A stretch of DNA of 64,000 bases from Pycnopodia helianthoides (taxonomy: Eukaryota > Echinodermata > Asteroidea > Forcipulatida > Asteriidae), in the NCBI GenBank assembly GCA_032158295.1, contig CM063251.1, positions 8,471,016 through 8,535,015 on the forward strand, written 5' to 3'. The position numbers were made by a program, and so were the translations under genes. The notes below the pieces were generated by a model, which was not told the origin of the DNA, ran no database searches, and saw only the letters and a list, made by a program, of their open reading frames with translations. Each line of letters opens with the position of its first letter. Position 1 is the first letter of the stretch. This document shows positions 11,815 to 22,381 of this stretch, in pieces.

Positions 11815-12395
11815 GAGTCTTCTGACCTCTTCTGACCTCACTAAGTCGAGTACATGATGAAATTAGTCAGAGGTTAAACACTATTCCATTTTCAGACTGT
11901 CATTTGCTGCTTTATTGGAACCAGTGTGAAACTGTCATAAACAAGAATAAAAACATACATTTAGTTATAAAGCATAACGTGAAGGAAGCCTTAGAATATA
12001 AGTAGGCTGGCATAGAATCGATAAAGTCACATAAAAGACCCTACTCCGGACAGACATTGAACGTGTAGTGCCTTCGCAATGCACACATGGTAAAAAAGTA
12101 CATGTAAAACGCACATGTAGCCGATTGTGGCAACAACAGTTTTATGGAAACTAAACTAGCCTGAAAACCCTAATAAATCGAGTGAGCTAGACAAGGAATG
12201 ATTCATAAAAAGACAGAATGAAAAACTTACAGATTGCGCTTGATCCAAGGGAAAAAACAAGGATATTGGGGCTCAAAACTGCAGAATTAGACGAAGGCTT
12301 TATAACGGAAAATGATAGATGTGAATAAAATAATGATCACTTGACGGCGTTACCTAAAAAAGCGAGAGGCCTATTAAAGTTCTCAGGGCAAGACA
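11815..12395 (-). repeat. BEL/Pao 3' LTR
   Basis: Aligns with 18186-18302 plus 36751-37215: both contain tcagactgtcatttgct, ccagtgtgaaactgt, ttagttataaagcataacg and end at tctcagggcaagaca. On the minus strand it starts TGTCTTGCCC and carries a polyadenylation-type AATAAA (complement of 11911-11916). It shows the uninterrupted sequence aataaaaacatacatttagt where the other LTR is split by Gypsy-1. The 3' edge (left) is uncertain by about ten bases. Confidence 0.85.
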
Positions 12396-12476
12396 CTCCC
12401 CGCCTGGCATCTGTAAGATGTCAAATCTAGAAATAGAAAAGAGTTTACAGTGGGAGAACTTTGTGGTGATCACTAT
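12396..12476 (-). other. Pao 3' non-coding stretch next to the LTR
   Basis: Short stretch between the end of pol and the 3' LTR on the minus strand. Minus-strand purine content next to the LTR is only moderate, so I do not mark a firm polypurine tract. Confidence 0.4.
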
Positions 12477-13043
12477 CTACTGATCAGAGTCTTTGGCGAG
12501 AAGGAGAACAACTTCAGTTACAGGCCTCAAGAACAGCTTCGGTTCTCCGCTTTGGATGACTTTTACTTCGATTTTCCTGACTTTCACGTCGTCACTTGGA
12601 AAGGTCTTGGTGATCATCCCAAGAGGCCAGCCATTTCTCTTGGCTCGAGAATCTTTCATGAGGACTACGTCTCCTTCTCGCAAGTTTGGTTTCTCAGATG
12701 TCCACTTAGTGCGTCGCTGAAGATAGTTGAGGTACTCCTGCCTCCACCTTTTCCAGAACATGTCAGCTAATCTCTGTTCAACGTTGCTGCTGACATCTGA
12801 AGAGATCCTTATCATCAAACTCGCAAGGGAAGACAGAGGGTGTACCAATCTTCTGTATAAGGAGTGTCGTTGGTGTCAGAATGGAAGGGTGTTCAGGATC
12901 TGTAGAGACTGGAGTAAGCGGTCTGGAATTTATGATCGCAGTCACCTCTGCCATGAGAGTTGTCAGCACTTCATGAGTTAGTATGCCTGGTCCAAGCCGA
13001 AGTAGCATGGCATCGAGAATGCGGCCTGTGATGCCAATCATCC
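12477..13043 (-). pseudogene. BEL/Pao integrase C-terminus with DUF5641-like tail, broken
   Basis: The upstream part encodes MIGITGRILDAML and EVTAIINSRPLTPVS, typical of the end of the BEL/Pao integrase core (the NSRPL motif). A frameshift near 12.8 kb leads into a frame encoding RLADMFWKRWRQEYLNYLQR and LREGDVVLMKDSRAKRNGWP, typical of the DUF5641 C-terminal domain of Pao polyproteins. The integrase zinc-binding and DDE portions are absent because the sequence runs directly into a foreign LTR at 13044. Non-functional relic. Confidence 0.88.
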
Positions 13044-14313
13044 TGTGACACTGAGAAATTGTGACACGACAAGGATGGTGCACATTACTGTGTCTGGTTC
13101 ATTTAATGGTGAGCTGCATCTTTTAAGTAAAGCAAAACCAAAAACCCTGAAAAGATACAAAATAGAATTTCCATATAAATACAATGCTTTAGGAAATACC
13201 AATCCAGCAAAGTAAATTATAAAAAGAAGAATGATAATCCTCAGAAAATCCAATGCAGTCAAAAGAGATAAACTGAACTCGACAACACAATTTGCCTCTA
13301 ACTGTAAAGTCAAGTTAAATTCCAAAATGAATTAAAACAAGGCATGTAAATGCTTTAACTTGCAAAGACAAAATAGGAAATAACTAAGGCAAATGTGCAA
13401 TGACCATTATGACTATGGACTCAGCAAACCATAGACTTAAATCAGTCCGCTCATCATTATAACCTAAGGATCCATAAAGAAACTAACTTTAGGAAAATGA
13501 ACTAATATCATAAGAACAGGATTTATAGAAATAGCATAACTAAATAAATGATAAACAAGTATGCAGATGGCATGTTTTGCTGCATCACTAAAACTTAAGG
13601 ACTAGTGTGCCAGTCTAATGAGACACTACTGGTATCTTAGGTCACACGCTCCAATAAACTCCCTGTACTATAAGGTATATGGTGCCTTCCAAGAAACTGT
13701 GTGCACCTCATTATATATTGTAAAATAAGGAAATCTATTCTTGAACTTTGTGTACTCAAGAAGCTAACTAAATGTGAACAAGAAATAAAGTGGATATATG
13801 TACATGTAATCAAAGTAAGGGAAATCTAAATCCTTCAAATCCATGGAAATAGATTATATCTCTAAACACAGAAAGTCATCAAAAGGATAATCTTTCCTAA
13901 ATATGCAATAATAGATGCAACAACAGTGAATCCGGGCTTCCTAAAGACCATCAATGAATGAATCCACTTTAAATTCAGTAATCAGAGTGAAGTTTAAGAA
14001 TACTCAAGCTAACTTTGGAATTTATCAAAAAGTGCATTCACAAAGTCTCAATAAAAAGAAACTTTGGATCTTTAACAATAAGAGCAATTATTAAAACAAT
14101 ATAAATGAATTCTCACCCCAGTCGAGTCATCCACAAAATCTTGAGGCATTAACTAAGCACATGTATAGAAGGAAGCAGGACACGGTGTGTGGTGTTAACA
14201 GTACCAGAGCTAGTGGTGGAATGATTCATTCAAAACAAAGGATAAGTGTGAGCTTTACCTTAAGGGTTAAGTGAGGGTGCTGCGCAGGAGAAATATGTAA
14301 ATGAGCTGTCACA
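13044..14313 (-). mobile_element. Lone Gypsy-2-family LTR inside Pao pol
   Basis: On the minus strand it starts TGTGACAGC at 14313 and ends TGTCACA at 13044, giving a 7-bp TGTGACA/TGTCACA terminal inversion. Bases 13044-13517 are the reverse complement of 53964-54445 (for example gatgcagctcaccattaaat and atggatccttaggtt), the LTR piece directly upstream of the Gypsy-2 primer site. Length 1270 bp. The flanks show no 5-bp target duplication and about 1.4 kb of Pao coding sequence is missing at this point, so a deletion or LTR-LTR recombination accompanied or followed the insertion. Confidence 0.8.
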
Positions 14314-14884
14314 GTAGATATACCCAAGCACAACTTTGCTATCACTGAAGAACTTGACTTCATGCAGATGTACATCTTATTCGTCTTGGACTGTGTCTGC
14401 GATTTCTACGGCCATAATTCAGCCGCTGCTGCAAGTCGGGAGGGATTGTGGGTTCAGGCTTAGGAGCAAGCTTTGCCTTGCCAAAGATAAATCCTACTTC
14501 GTAATGACCCTCACCATCTGTGATCTTAAGGTATGAGACAGCAGCAATCGCTTTTGTCGATGCATCACAGAAAACATACAACTCTCGCTTCTGGGATTGA
14601 GAGAGTGGGAGAGTAGTGTACATTATTGGGATCTTGCAGTTCCTACAGATCTTCGAGGGAGTTCTTCCATCTCATCCATTCCTCATACTTTTGTTTAGGA
14701 AGAGGTGTGTCCCACAGTCACAGGAGTCACGGTTAAGCTCTCTGAGGATGGAGCGACCCTGGATACTTACTGGAGCAGCATATCCAAGGGGATCGAATAG
14801 GCTGTTGATGGTAGACAATACCCCACGTCTTGTAAATGGCTTGTCACTGGTCGTCGCTTGGAAGGTGAATGTGTCTGCTGCCAA
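14314..14884 (-). pseudogene. BEL/Pao RT thumb to RNase H, broken
   Basis: The 14884-14672 frame encodes FTRRGVLSTINSLFDPLGYA, the conserved Pao segment after the RT palm. The 14623-14360 frame encodes ELYVFCDASTKAIAAVSYL, the RNase H start with its catalytic Asp in the CDAS motif, and another frame just downstream reads FFSDSKVVLGYIY before the foreign LTR begins. The typical DSK-VVLGYI signature supports BEL/Pao. At least two frame changes. Confidence 0.85.
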
Positions 14885-14889
14885 GTCCC

Positions 14890-15450
14890 ACTGAAGGCCG
14901 GACTGCGACTCCGCTACGTTTGAAGGGAGTCTTGTCCAAGGTCAAAGTTCTGAAGCCCTTTGGCGAGGTCTTCTTTGGGAAGGGCTTTCATGACATCTGA
15001 ACTGTTAGATGCGATTTTGTGAAGACGGAGATTGGACTGCGCTAGCATGTCTTGTGATTTCTCCAACACTTCAACAGCCTTGCTAACACTGGGAAATGAC
15101 TGCAGCCCGTCATCGACGTAGAAATGACGATCGACAAAGAGTCTTGTTTGGTCACCATACTCTTAATGTCCTTCTGCAGCCATTCTCTTAAGTCCGTAGA
15201 TCGCTACAGCTGGTGATGGACAGTTGCCAAATACATGGACCCTCATGCGATAGTCCAGGATGTCCCCATCAAGGTTGTTGTGGTCAAACCAAAGAAAGCG
15301 GAGGTAATCTCTGTGTTCCTTCTTGACGAGAATACTATGGAACATCTGCTGGATATCGGCCATGATGGCTATTGGTTCACATCTGAAGCGAATGAAAATG
15401 CCTAGCAGACTGTTGTTGAGATCTGGACCTCTGTGTAGCACGTCGTTCAA
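14890..15450 (-). pseudogene. BEL/Pao reverse transcriptase, broken
   Basis: Encodes LNNSLLGIFIRFRCEPIAIM, then ADIQQMFHSILVKKEHRDYL and RFLW, the usual Pao RT palm; catalytic Asp lies in MADIQ. A stop near 15161 is followed in the same frame by FYVDDGL, with catalytic YVDD encoded at 15120-15109. Both catalytic motifs are therefore still readable although the frame is interrupted. The preceding protease lies immediately upstream on the minus strand. Confidence 0.88.
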
Positions 15451-15507
15451 GGATACATTGTCATGTTGAGAGCTGGAGTCGGTTTCTTCGGGTGATAAAC
15501 ACCAAAG

Positions 15508-16357
15508 CTAGGAAGGTACCAGCACTCTTGGCCTGGCTGGAGTGGTAAAGCTAACTCTGCATGACCACTGCTGAAAATCTTGTCCATGAATTAATCGTAG
15601 TGGTCTTTCATCTCGGGTTTCTTGAGGAGAGTGCGACAAAGAGACATAAGACGGTTCACTACTTGTTGTCTGTTTTGAGTAGGCGTCGCCGGGGGGTTCG
15701 AAAGGGGAGAGGGCCCACCCAACTGTAATCTTCAGGACACTCAAGGAAGACATCAGAGCCGATACTATCTAGCTGTTGTTTCTCATGTCTGGGAGTCTTG
15801 TTGACGAACATTTCCTTCACATGGTGTTTGCTCTCACATGGTGTTAAGTAGCTTGGACGGCCGTTATCAAGGATACTCGTTTTGAAGCTATTGATGGCTG
15901 GTTTGTGAGCTCCCCCGAGGCAGACATCTCCCACTATTACCCATCCCAAGTCCAATTGTTGGGCGTAGGGGGCAGTGTGGGGTCCGTTGCTCTGACTGCG
16001 AACCTTGTGGACCTGAATTACATCTCTGCCAAGTAGAAGAAGAATCTGCGCTGTTTGATCAAGCGGAGGGATCATGTGAGCGATGGCCTTTAGGTGAGGA
16101 TGATGACTTGCAGCCTCAGGAGTTAGAATTTCACATCAATTGTTTGGGATAGAGTCACACTCGAGGAGTGGTGGCAAGGCCAGCTGGACTTCTTCATCTG
16201 CTGATTGTATTATGAAGCCGTTAGCTCTCCTTCCATGAGCGCTTGTTGTGCCTGAACATGTGCGGAGTTTGTACGGATAAAGGCCTCCAAGAATGTTGAA
16301 CATGTCAAAGAAGCCAGACCTGGCAAGCGAACAGTTGCTTTGATCATCTAACATCAC
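15508..16357 (-). pseudogene. BEL/Pao aspartic protease (A17/DUF1758-like), broken
   Basis: 16357-16136 encodes MMLDDQSNCSLARSGFFDMF, resembling the A17 protease active-site region where an LLDxGS-type or LDDQS motif is expected. 16075-15659 encodes QILLLLGRDVIQVHKVRSQ and LDLGWVIVGDVCLGG, matching the conserved I-G-D and G-W-V-I-G-D/E stretch that precedes Pao RT. A frame change separates the two parts, and further RT-linker sequence follows to 15508. Confidence 0.82.
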
Positions 16358-16453
16358 ATAGGCCTACGCCTTCACCTTCATGTCAGGTTGGCCCTGCGGA
16401 TACACGCTGGCTAGACATATCTTGGAACACGATTTTCCAGGTAGACCATCTCC

Positions 16454-17188
16454 TCAAACGTCTCTGCAACTTGTGGAAGCTAATGATGGCTCTTTACTGA
16501 GTTGCTCCCCGCCATGGTTTTCCACAGGCAAAGAATCGGTTCTTTTCCAAGGTGTCAGGCCATTATGAAGGGTGGATACATGACGATCGCTGTCACACTC
16601 GGTGCAGCGAATTTGAACGTTGCAGTCATTTGCAATGTGAGAAGTAGAAGCACAGCACCTGTAAAAAATAGCATGCTCTCTGAGAAAGGCCTTTCTTTCC
16701 TCCAATGGTTTTCCTCTGAAGCCACGGCACTTTTTCAAGGAGTGAGGTCTCTTGTGAATGGGGCACTGCTTGTCTGCGTCCATCAGTTCTGTGGGGGCAA
16801 AGGTCAAAGTTTTCTCCACCTCAGTTTTGTGCACAGTGATTGAGGGCTTTGATATGAACGGACTTGGCTTGGGCTTATGGCTTGTGGATGTCGCCGTGCT
16901 GGACGAATGGAAAGCAAAGCTTGGATCAGTCCTCATGTCGGCCTGTGAGTACACAAAGTCAGCGAAGAAGGTAAATGGGGGGAAAGGAACATGATGCGTT
17001 TTCTTGTACATCGAGCCCCGGGTCAACCACTTTTCCTGTATAAATTGAGGGAGCTTTTCAACAATCAGATTTAGCCCTCTGGAAGTGTCCAAGTAGTTAA
17101 GTCCGGGTAGGTAGTCTTCAAGCTTTGCTGCTTTCACTTCTGTGAGAAGATCCGCAAGTTCCTGTAGTCGGATAGTCTTTGTTTCCAA
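16454..17188 (-). pseudogene. BEL/Pao gag C-terminus with zinc knuckles
   Basis: Encodes 'TKTIRLQELADLLTEVK' followed by a linker and a cysteine/histidine-rich tail: CPIHKRPHSLKKCRGF, then FYRCCASTSHIANDCNVQIR and CTECDSDRHVSTLHNG. These are the diverged knuckles usual in Pao gag proteins (CxxxxHxxxxC type). Overlaps the upstream gag frame by ~70 bases in a different frame, which implies a frameshift rather than normal overlap. Confidence 0.85.
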
Positions 17189-18046
17189 TCTTAGGGAAGG
17201 TGTCCAGACGAGAAAAAAGTGACTCCTCTATGGCCTCAGGGGACCAATACATCTTGTCCAACCTTTGCCATACCTTAAGTAGGCCATCTGAAGGATTGTT
17301 TATGTGGACTGCCCTGATCCTGGTAGCATGCTGAAGTGACTCTCCGCCAAGCCACCTAGTAAGTAGATCAAATTCTCCACTTGCTTTTAGGTTTAATCCC
17401 AGCGTAACATTGCGGTAACTGGCTCTCCATGACAAGTAGTTCTCTGGCCGATTATCAAAAACCTTGAGTCCGGCTGTGAGAAGGTCTTGACAAGGGAGGT
17501 GGGCTGTGAGGTCAAAGACATCTGAATGGCTTTGCAAAAATGGGTTTGACCTCCCGCTGTCATGATATCGTCGGTCTGATAGGTCAGTGTTTTGTATAGT
17601 GTGTAGAAAGGGATTTAGCAAACCAGCTTGCGGGGGCAGAGTATAAAAGTCGAGCGGATCCAAGTGGGGTTGAGGAGATGAAAGAGCTTGAGCTTCAACA
17701 GCAGTGCTTTGTTGGTGCGAGTGTTCATCAGGGCTCTCTTTAGGACTAATCTTAGCAGGCTGGTAAGCAGTGTGGTTATCATGATAGTCAACATGTGCGT
17801 TTATGTATTCTTCCATACGTTGCTCGGATTGGACTGATAGGGGAAGATGATGGTGATGCTAACTCTATCCTCAGTTTCTTTGGCATTTACAGCTGCATCC
17901 AGTGTTTTGGCAGCAGCCAATGCAGATTCAGTTTCACCTTCTTCCTGCATGGCGAACAGCATAGCGTCAATGCGTGCATGTTCCACCTTCGTCTCGATTT
18001 GATGCCTGGTATTCAGCTTTTGTGCATGCGGCCTCTGCATTAGCAC
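17118..18046 (-). pseudogene. BEL/Pao gag N-terminal and DUF1759-like region
   Basis: 18046-17801 encodes an Ala/Glu-rich probable coiled coil (EEGETESALAAAKTLDAAVN). 17816-17118 encodes FDNRPENYLSWRASYRNVTL and LGGESLQHATRIRAVHINNP, characteristic of DUF1759 in Pao-type gag proteins. The frame ends in an unrelated tail where it shifts into the downstream zinc-knuckle frame. Confidence 0.85.
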
Positions 18047-18302
18047 GCACCTCTACTGCAGCCAAGCTGATGTGTGACCTGGTTGAACATCATGAAGATG
18101 AGGATGATCCGGGTTTATATTCTGAAAGTATCTCCCAGTTCTGAGAAACTCTTGAAGGAGATGACATTTTGAAGGTAATCTTTTCACTCTTCTGACCTCA
18201 CGTGACGAAGATAGTCAGAGATTAAACACTATTCCATTGTCAGACTGTCATTTGCTCCTTTATTGGAACCAGTGTGAAACTGTAATAAACAAGAATAAAA
18301 CA
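18047..18302 (-). repeat. Pao leader and inner piece of the 5' LTR
   Basis: 18186-18302 aligns with 11815-11955 (tcttctgacctca...aacaagaataaaa). It breaks off at 18302 where the Gypsy-1 LTR starts; the rest of the LTR resumes at 36751. 18047-18185 is the Pao leader. I could not recognise a tRNA-complementary primer site here. Confidence 0.8.
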
Positions 18303-18760
18303 TGTGGCGTGAGACGGGGTCCACGTCTATTTTGTTTCACTTAATTATTGTTTCATTCTCCCTAAACATTGAGAAAGCTTACCTTAGAAATGTAAATTTT
18401 AAGTCATGTAAATACGAGTTGTAGATCCATTATAAGTGTGATTTTACTTAGTGCTGTGCGCCTAAATGAACGTTGTGTGGGCGCCGCCATTTTATAAATG
18501 TTAGGTCATTAACATTCAGGAGGTCGATGACACGGATTCCGACATACCAAATAAGGATGTGGCTTTAGGATTTTTCTTTCGTTAAATTAAGCTTGTAAAA
18601 GTGCCGAAAAACCTGGATTTATTCCATAAATAAGTCCACAGTCATTTTTTGTCTTAGATTTGTTATATTAAACTTTGCAACTTTCCTTTTATTAAGGGTT
18701 TTCGCTAATATTGTCTGCTTTTCTAAGCGCGCGAATCCTGAATTGCGTGGCTACTTTCAG

Positions 18761-18820
18761 CCAATCAAAAGGCGTTTAGAAATCCGAGGACTATATAGAG
18801 GGAAAGTTTTTCAGTGTATT
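18761..18820 (+). promoter_or_regulatory. Probable Gypsy-1 LTR promoter (CCAAT and TATA)
   Basis: A CCAAT box at 18761 (agccaatcaaaagg) is followed 31 bases later by TATATAG at 18792, inside the 5' LTR about 490 bp from its start. A transcription start near 18820 is inferred from spacing. The matching piece of the 3' LTR is missing. Confidence 0.5.
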
Positions 18821-18824
18821 TCCA

Positions 18825-19204
18825 GTTGCTGTAATAGAAGCTGTCATAAATTATCAGGTTAGTGCTGTTTTGTTTATAACTTGATATGAAATGCACCCAG
18901 ATGATTACTCATTCTTGATTGGTTGATGATGTATGCTTTGAAGATTGCTGGAAATTATAGTGTATTATAAATCACAACACTCATTATAAGAGATTTTGGC
19001 TATTATTTCGGACATTTGTGTGCTATATTTCACGTGTACATTGCTCATTAGGTTCTTTATATAATGATAACGATCTGTTGGATTATCGGACATTTTTGGC
19101 TGTTTTATACTGATAATTTCAGGAGAATATTTCGGTTTATTGTGCATAAATTATGCTAATTATTAGCCATTTGCTGTAATAGAAGCTGTCATAAATTATC
19201 AGGT
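18825..19204 (+). repeat. Duplicated 34-bp LTR segment ending in a GT donor-like site
   Basis: ttgctgtaatagaagctgtc ataaattatcaggt occurs at 18826-18859 and 19171-19204; a third copy lies in the 3' LTR at about 35947-35980. Each copy ends in tatcag followed by gttagt, gtacgg or gtatgg, resembling a 5' splice site (CAG/GT). The function is inference. Confidence 0.6.
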
Positions 19205-19898
19205 ACGGGGACAGCGGCAGCAACTCACTTTCTCCTTAAGTACTGTGACGCTCAAGGGCTTAACTCTATTACACACTTAGTACTTTCTTGACCCCATTAT
19301 AAACACTTGCCAGTCGTTCCATCTATTGTTTGGAGAGTCACCGAGGTGGTAAACTACACCCCCAGGTATATGCTAATTAAGTAATCTTACATCATGTTAT
19401 TCTCTTGCACCACTACTAGTAAATGTAATCCAGGCATCAACTGATTATGTCATGGGGATGGTTATTTCGGGCATTGACATAATGGAAATGTACTAGATTA
19501 TTGCATCACCATTATGAAATACATTTGTACATAGGCAATGGGGTCTATTTTCTACATAAGGGGTTAATTTTAGTAATTGGGTGTGACTCTCCATGTAAAC
19601 CCAGACAGAGTAGTATTTGGCCTCTGTTTTGATCTTCCATGCAAACATATACGGAGTAGTACTTAACCTCTGTGATCACCATTGATGACATTATACAGTA
19701 ATTATCTAAGGACATAATAAATGGGGCCAATTGACTCTTGTGACACCGGAACTTATTGTTTGGACAGTTGTTCTTACTTATGACTTGTCTTTTACTTTGA
19801 GACCGCATAATTACCAGACCCTGAAGTTTAGTCTAGTATAATCTTGGAGATTGTGGCCTACAACCGCAGGACGCGACGCCAAGGCATGGGAACACTTG

Positions 19899-21060
19899 CG
19901 CTACCTTTAGGAAATTAGGTGTTTTCAAGTCTAATAGCCGACCGAACGGTCGCGTCGCAGTACAGACTCCCGCATTTGAGTCACTCAACAACCGACTCCG
20001 CATTTCGAGTCATTCATATCAACTCCGTATTTCGAGTCACTACCATTCATTTGTATACAATGTATCAACTCCGTATTTCGAGTCACTACCATTCATTTGT
20101 ATACAATGTGTCAACTCCGCATTTTGAGTCACTTAACTATATTGGAGTCAGCGGAGTCGAACTTTAATTCCAGCCAGGGGCTGAAGGTATAGCTAGGAGC
20201 TAATACTCGTCATAATTACTCCGTATTTTGACCGAGTCATTAAACTACTACGGCTTGGCGGAGTCGAAGTGTTTTTCCAGCGCTACCTTTAGGAAATTAG
20301 GTGTTTTCAAGTCTAATAGCCGACCGAACGGTCGCGTCGCAGTACAGACTCCCGCATTTGAGTCACTCAACAACCGACTCCGCATTTCGAGTCATTCATA
20401 TCAACTCCGCATTTCGAGTCACTACCATTCATTTGTATACAATGTATCAACTCCGTATTTCGAGTCACTACCATTCATTTGTATACAATGTGTCAACTCC
20501 GCATTTTGAGTCACTTAACTATATTGGAGTCAGCGGAGTCGAACTTTAATTCCAGCCAGGGGCTGAAGGTATAGCTAGGAGCTAATACTCGTCATAATTA
20601 CTCCGTATTTTGACCGAGTCATTAAACTACTACGGCTTGGCGGAGTCGAAGTGTTTTTCCAGCGCTACCTTTAGGAAATTAGGTGTTTTCAAGTCTAATA
20701 GCCGACCGAACGGTCGCGTCGCAGTACAGACTCCCGCATTTGAGTCACTCAACAACCGACTCCGCATTTCGAGTCATTCATATCAACTCCGCATTTCGAG
20801 TCACTACCATTCATTTGTATACAATGTATCAACTCCGTATTTCGAGTCACTACCATTCATTTGTATACAATGTACCAACTCCGCATTTTGAGTCACTACC
20901 ATTCATTTGTATACAATGTATCAACTCCGCATTTTGAGTCACTTAACTATATTGGAGTCAGCGGAGTCGAACTTTAATTCCAGCCGGGGGCTGAAGGTAT
21001 AGCGAGGAGCTAATACTCGTCATGTGTACTCCGCATTTTGAGTCATAAACCAAATGGGGT
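19899..21060 (+). repeat. 382-bp tandem triplication with 46-bp boxes in the Gypsy-1 LTR
   Basis: ctacctttaggaaattaggt starts at 19901, 20283 and 20665, an exact 382-base step. The copies differ at only a few positions; the third has one extra box. Each copy contains two to four 46-bp boxes beginning caactccgcatttcgagtca and ending tttgtatacaatgtat. The 3' LTR has a single, box-only version at 35985-36200. Apparent reading frames here are by-products of the periodicity. Confidence 0.9.
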
Positions 21061-21398
21061 CGGCGGAGTAAAACCTAGTTAATGGATAGGGGATCGGCAA
21101 TTAAGGTATAGCTGTACTTCCAGTATAATAATTACTGCAATGTTCGTATGGTTATAGTCTTTCTATAACCAATCCAAGAACTAAGAGAGGGAGGAGTAAT
21201 TCTAGCCGAGGAGCTGATAATTTTATAAGCGGAGTAACGTCCTACACTGTACCAGTGGAGTTTTAAATAAGATGTAAATAATGAGACGTCACACTACAAT
21301 TTAAAGAGTAAACATTGTGATTGTTTATTGAGTATAAATAAATTGTTGAAACTGTTAGACATGTGTCACTTCCAAGTTCTTGAGTCCATTCTCTTCAC

Positions 21399-22371
21399 TT
21401 GATAATGGTTACAAAATGGGTACAAAATGATATTTTATGTGAACTGGATGATAAATTTGGTGTATTTCTTATTCTTCTTGATCTTTCTGCAGCCTTTGAC
21501 ACCATTGATCATGACATACTTTATACTCGCCTTGCATCAATTGGTGTCAAGGGCTCTGCTCTGAAGTGGCTACAATCATATTTCAGTAACAGGACCCAGT
21601 CAGTGAACATTGCTGGTATCCTGTCTGACTTTGATCCACTCCCTTACAGCGTGCCCCAAGGATCGGTTCTGGGGCCGTTGCTTTTTACAATCTATGCCAG
21701 CCCAATTGCTAATATCGCACGTAAACATGGCTTACGGGTACATGCGTATGCGGATGACACGTAACTCTATTTGCCATTTGATTTGAACAAACCTAATAGT
21801 GAGGAATCGGCTCGCCAGTGTGCCGAAGCCTGTATATCAGAGATTAAGTCCTAGATGACCATAAACAAGCTAAAACTAAATGATGACAAAACAGAATTTC
21901 TCATTATAACTTCCAAACATCTGCGACATAAAATCATTGATCATAACATCCACGTTGACAGTGCCTCTATTCTTGCCTCACCTTGTCTGCATAATTTGGG
22001 AATTATTTTTGATAACACACTATCCATGGATAAACATGTCAGCAGGATTTGTCAATCAACATATTATTACTTAAGAACTGTAAATACCAATTGAAAAACC
22101 CTATCACATAAAACTATGTGATACCATCATCCATTCTTTGGTCACTTCTCGCCTTGACAATGGTAATTCATTATTATACGGAGTTACTGAACACCAGCTT
22201 CACAAACTACAACTTGTACAAAATGCTGCCGCTTGTGTTTTAACAAAATCTTTCAAAAATGATCATATTACACCTATATTGCAGGAACTTCACTGCATGG
22301 CTTCCCATTCAACAACGAATTCAATTCAAAATTTTACTAATTACATTTAAATCTCAGATTGGCTTAACTCC
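21399..22371 (+). pseudogene. LINE reverse transcriptase fragment
   Basis: The first frame holds the RT fingers and palm to AYADDT and stops right after the active site at 21762-21764. The same protein continues in 21855-22094 (LKLNDDKTEFLIITSKHLR, the usual segment following YADD) and 22138-22371 (SRLDNGNSLLYGVTEHQLHK and LQLVQNAAACVLTKS, typical of CR1/L2/Jockey thumb). The endonuclease domain is absent through 5' truncation. Confidence 0.88.
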
Positions 22372-22381
22372 ATCTTACATT

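Noticed and set aside
19919..20937. Several similar open frames of 82-93 codons encoding ISSHYHSFVYNVSTP-like repeats
   Set aside because: They follow the 46-bp and 382-bp DNA periodicity in an LTR, occur in more than one frame and match no protein type; repeats, not genes.
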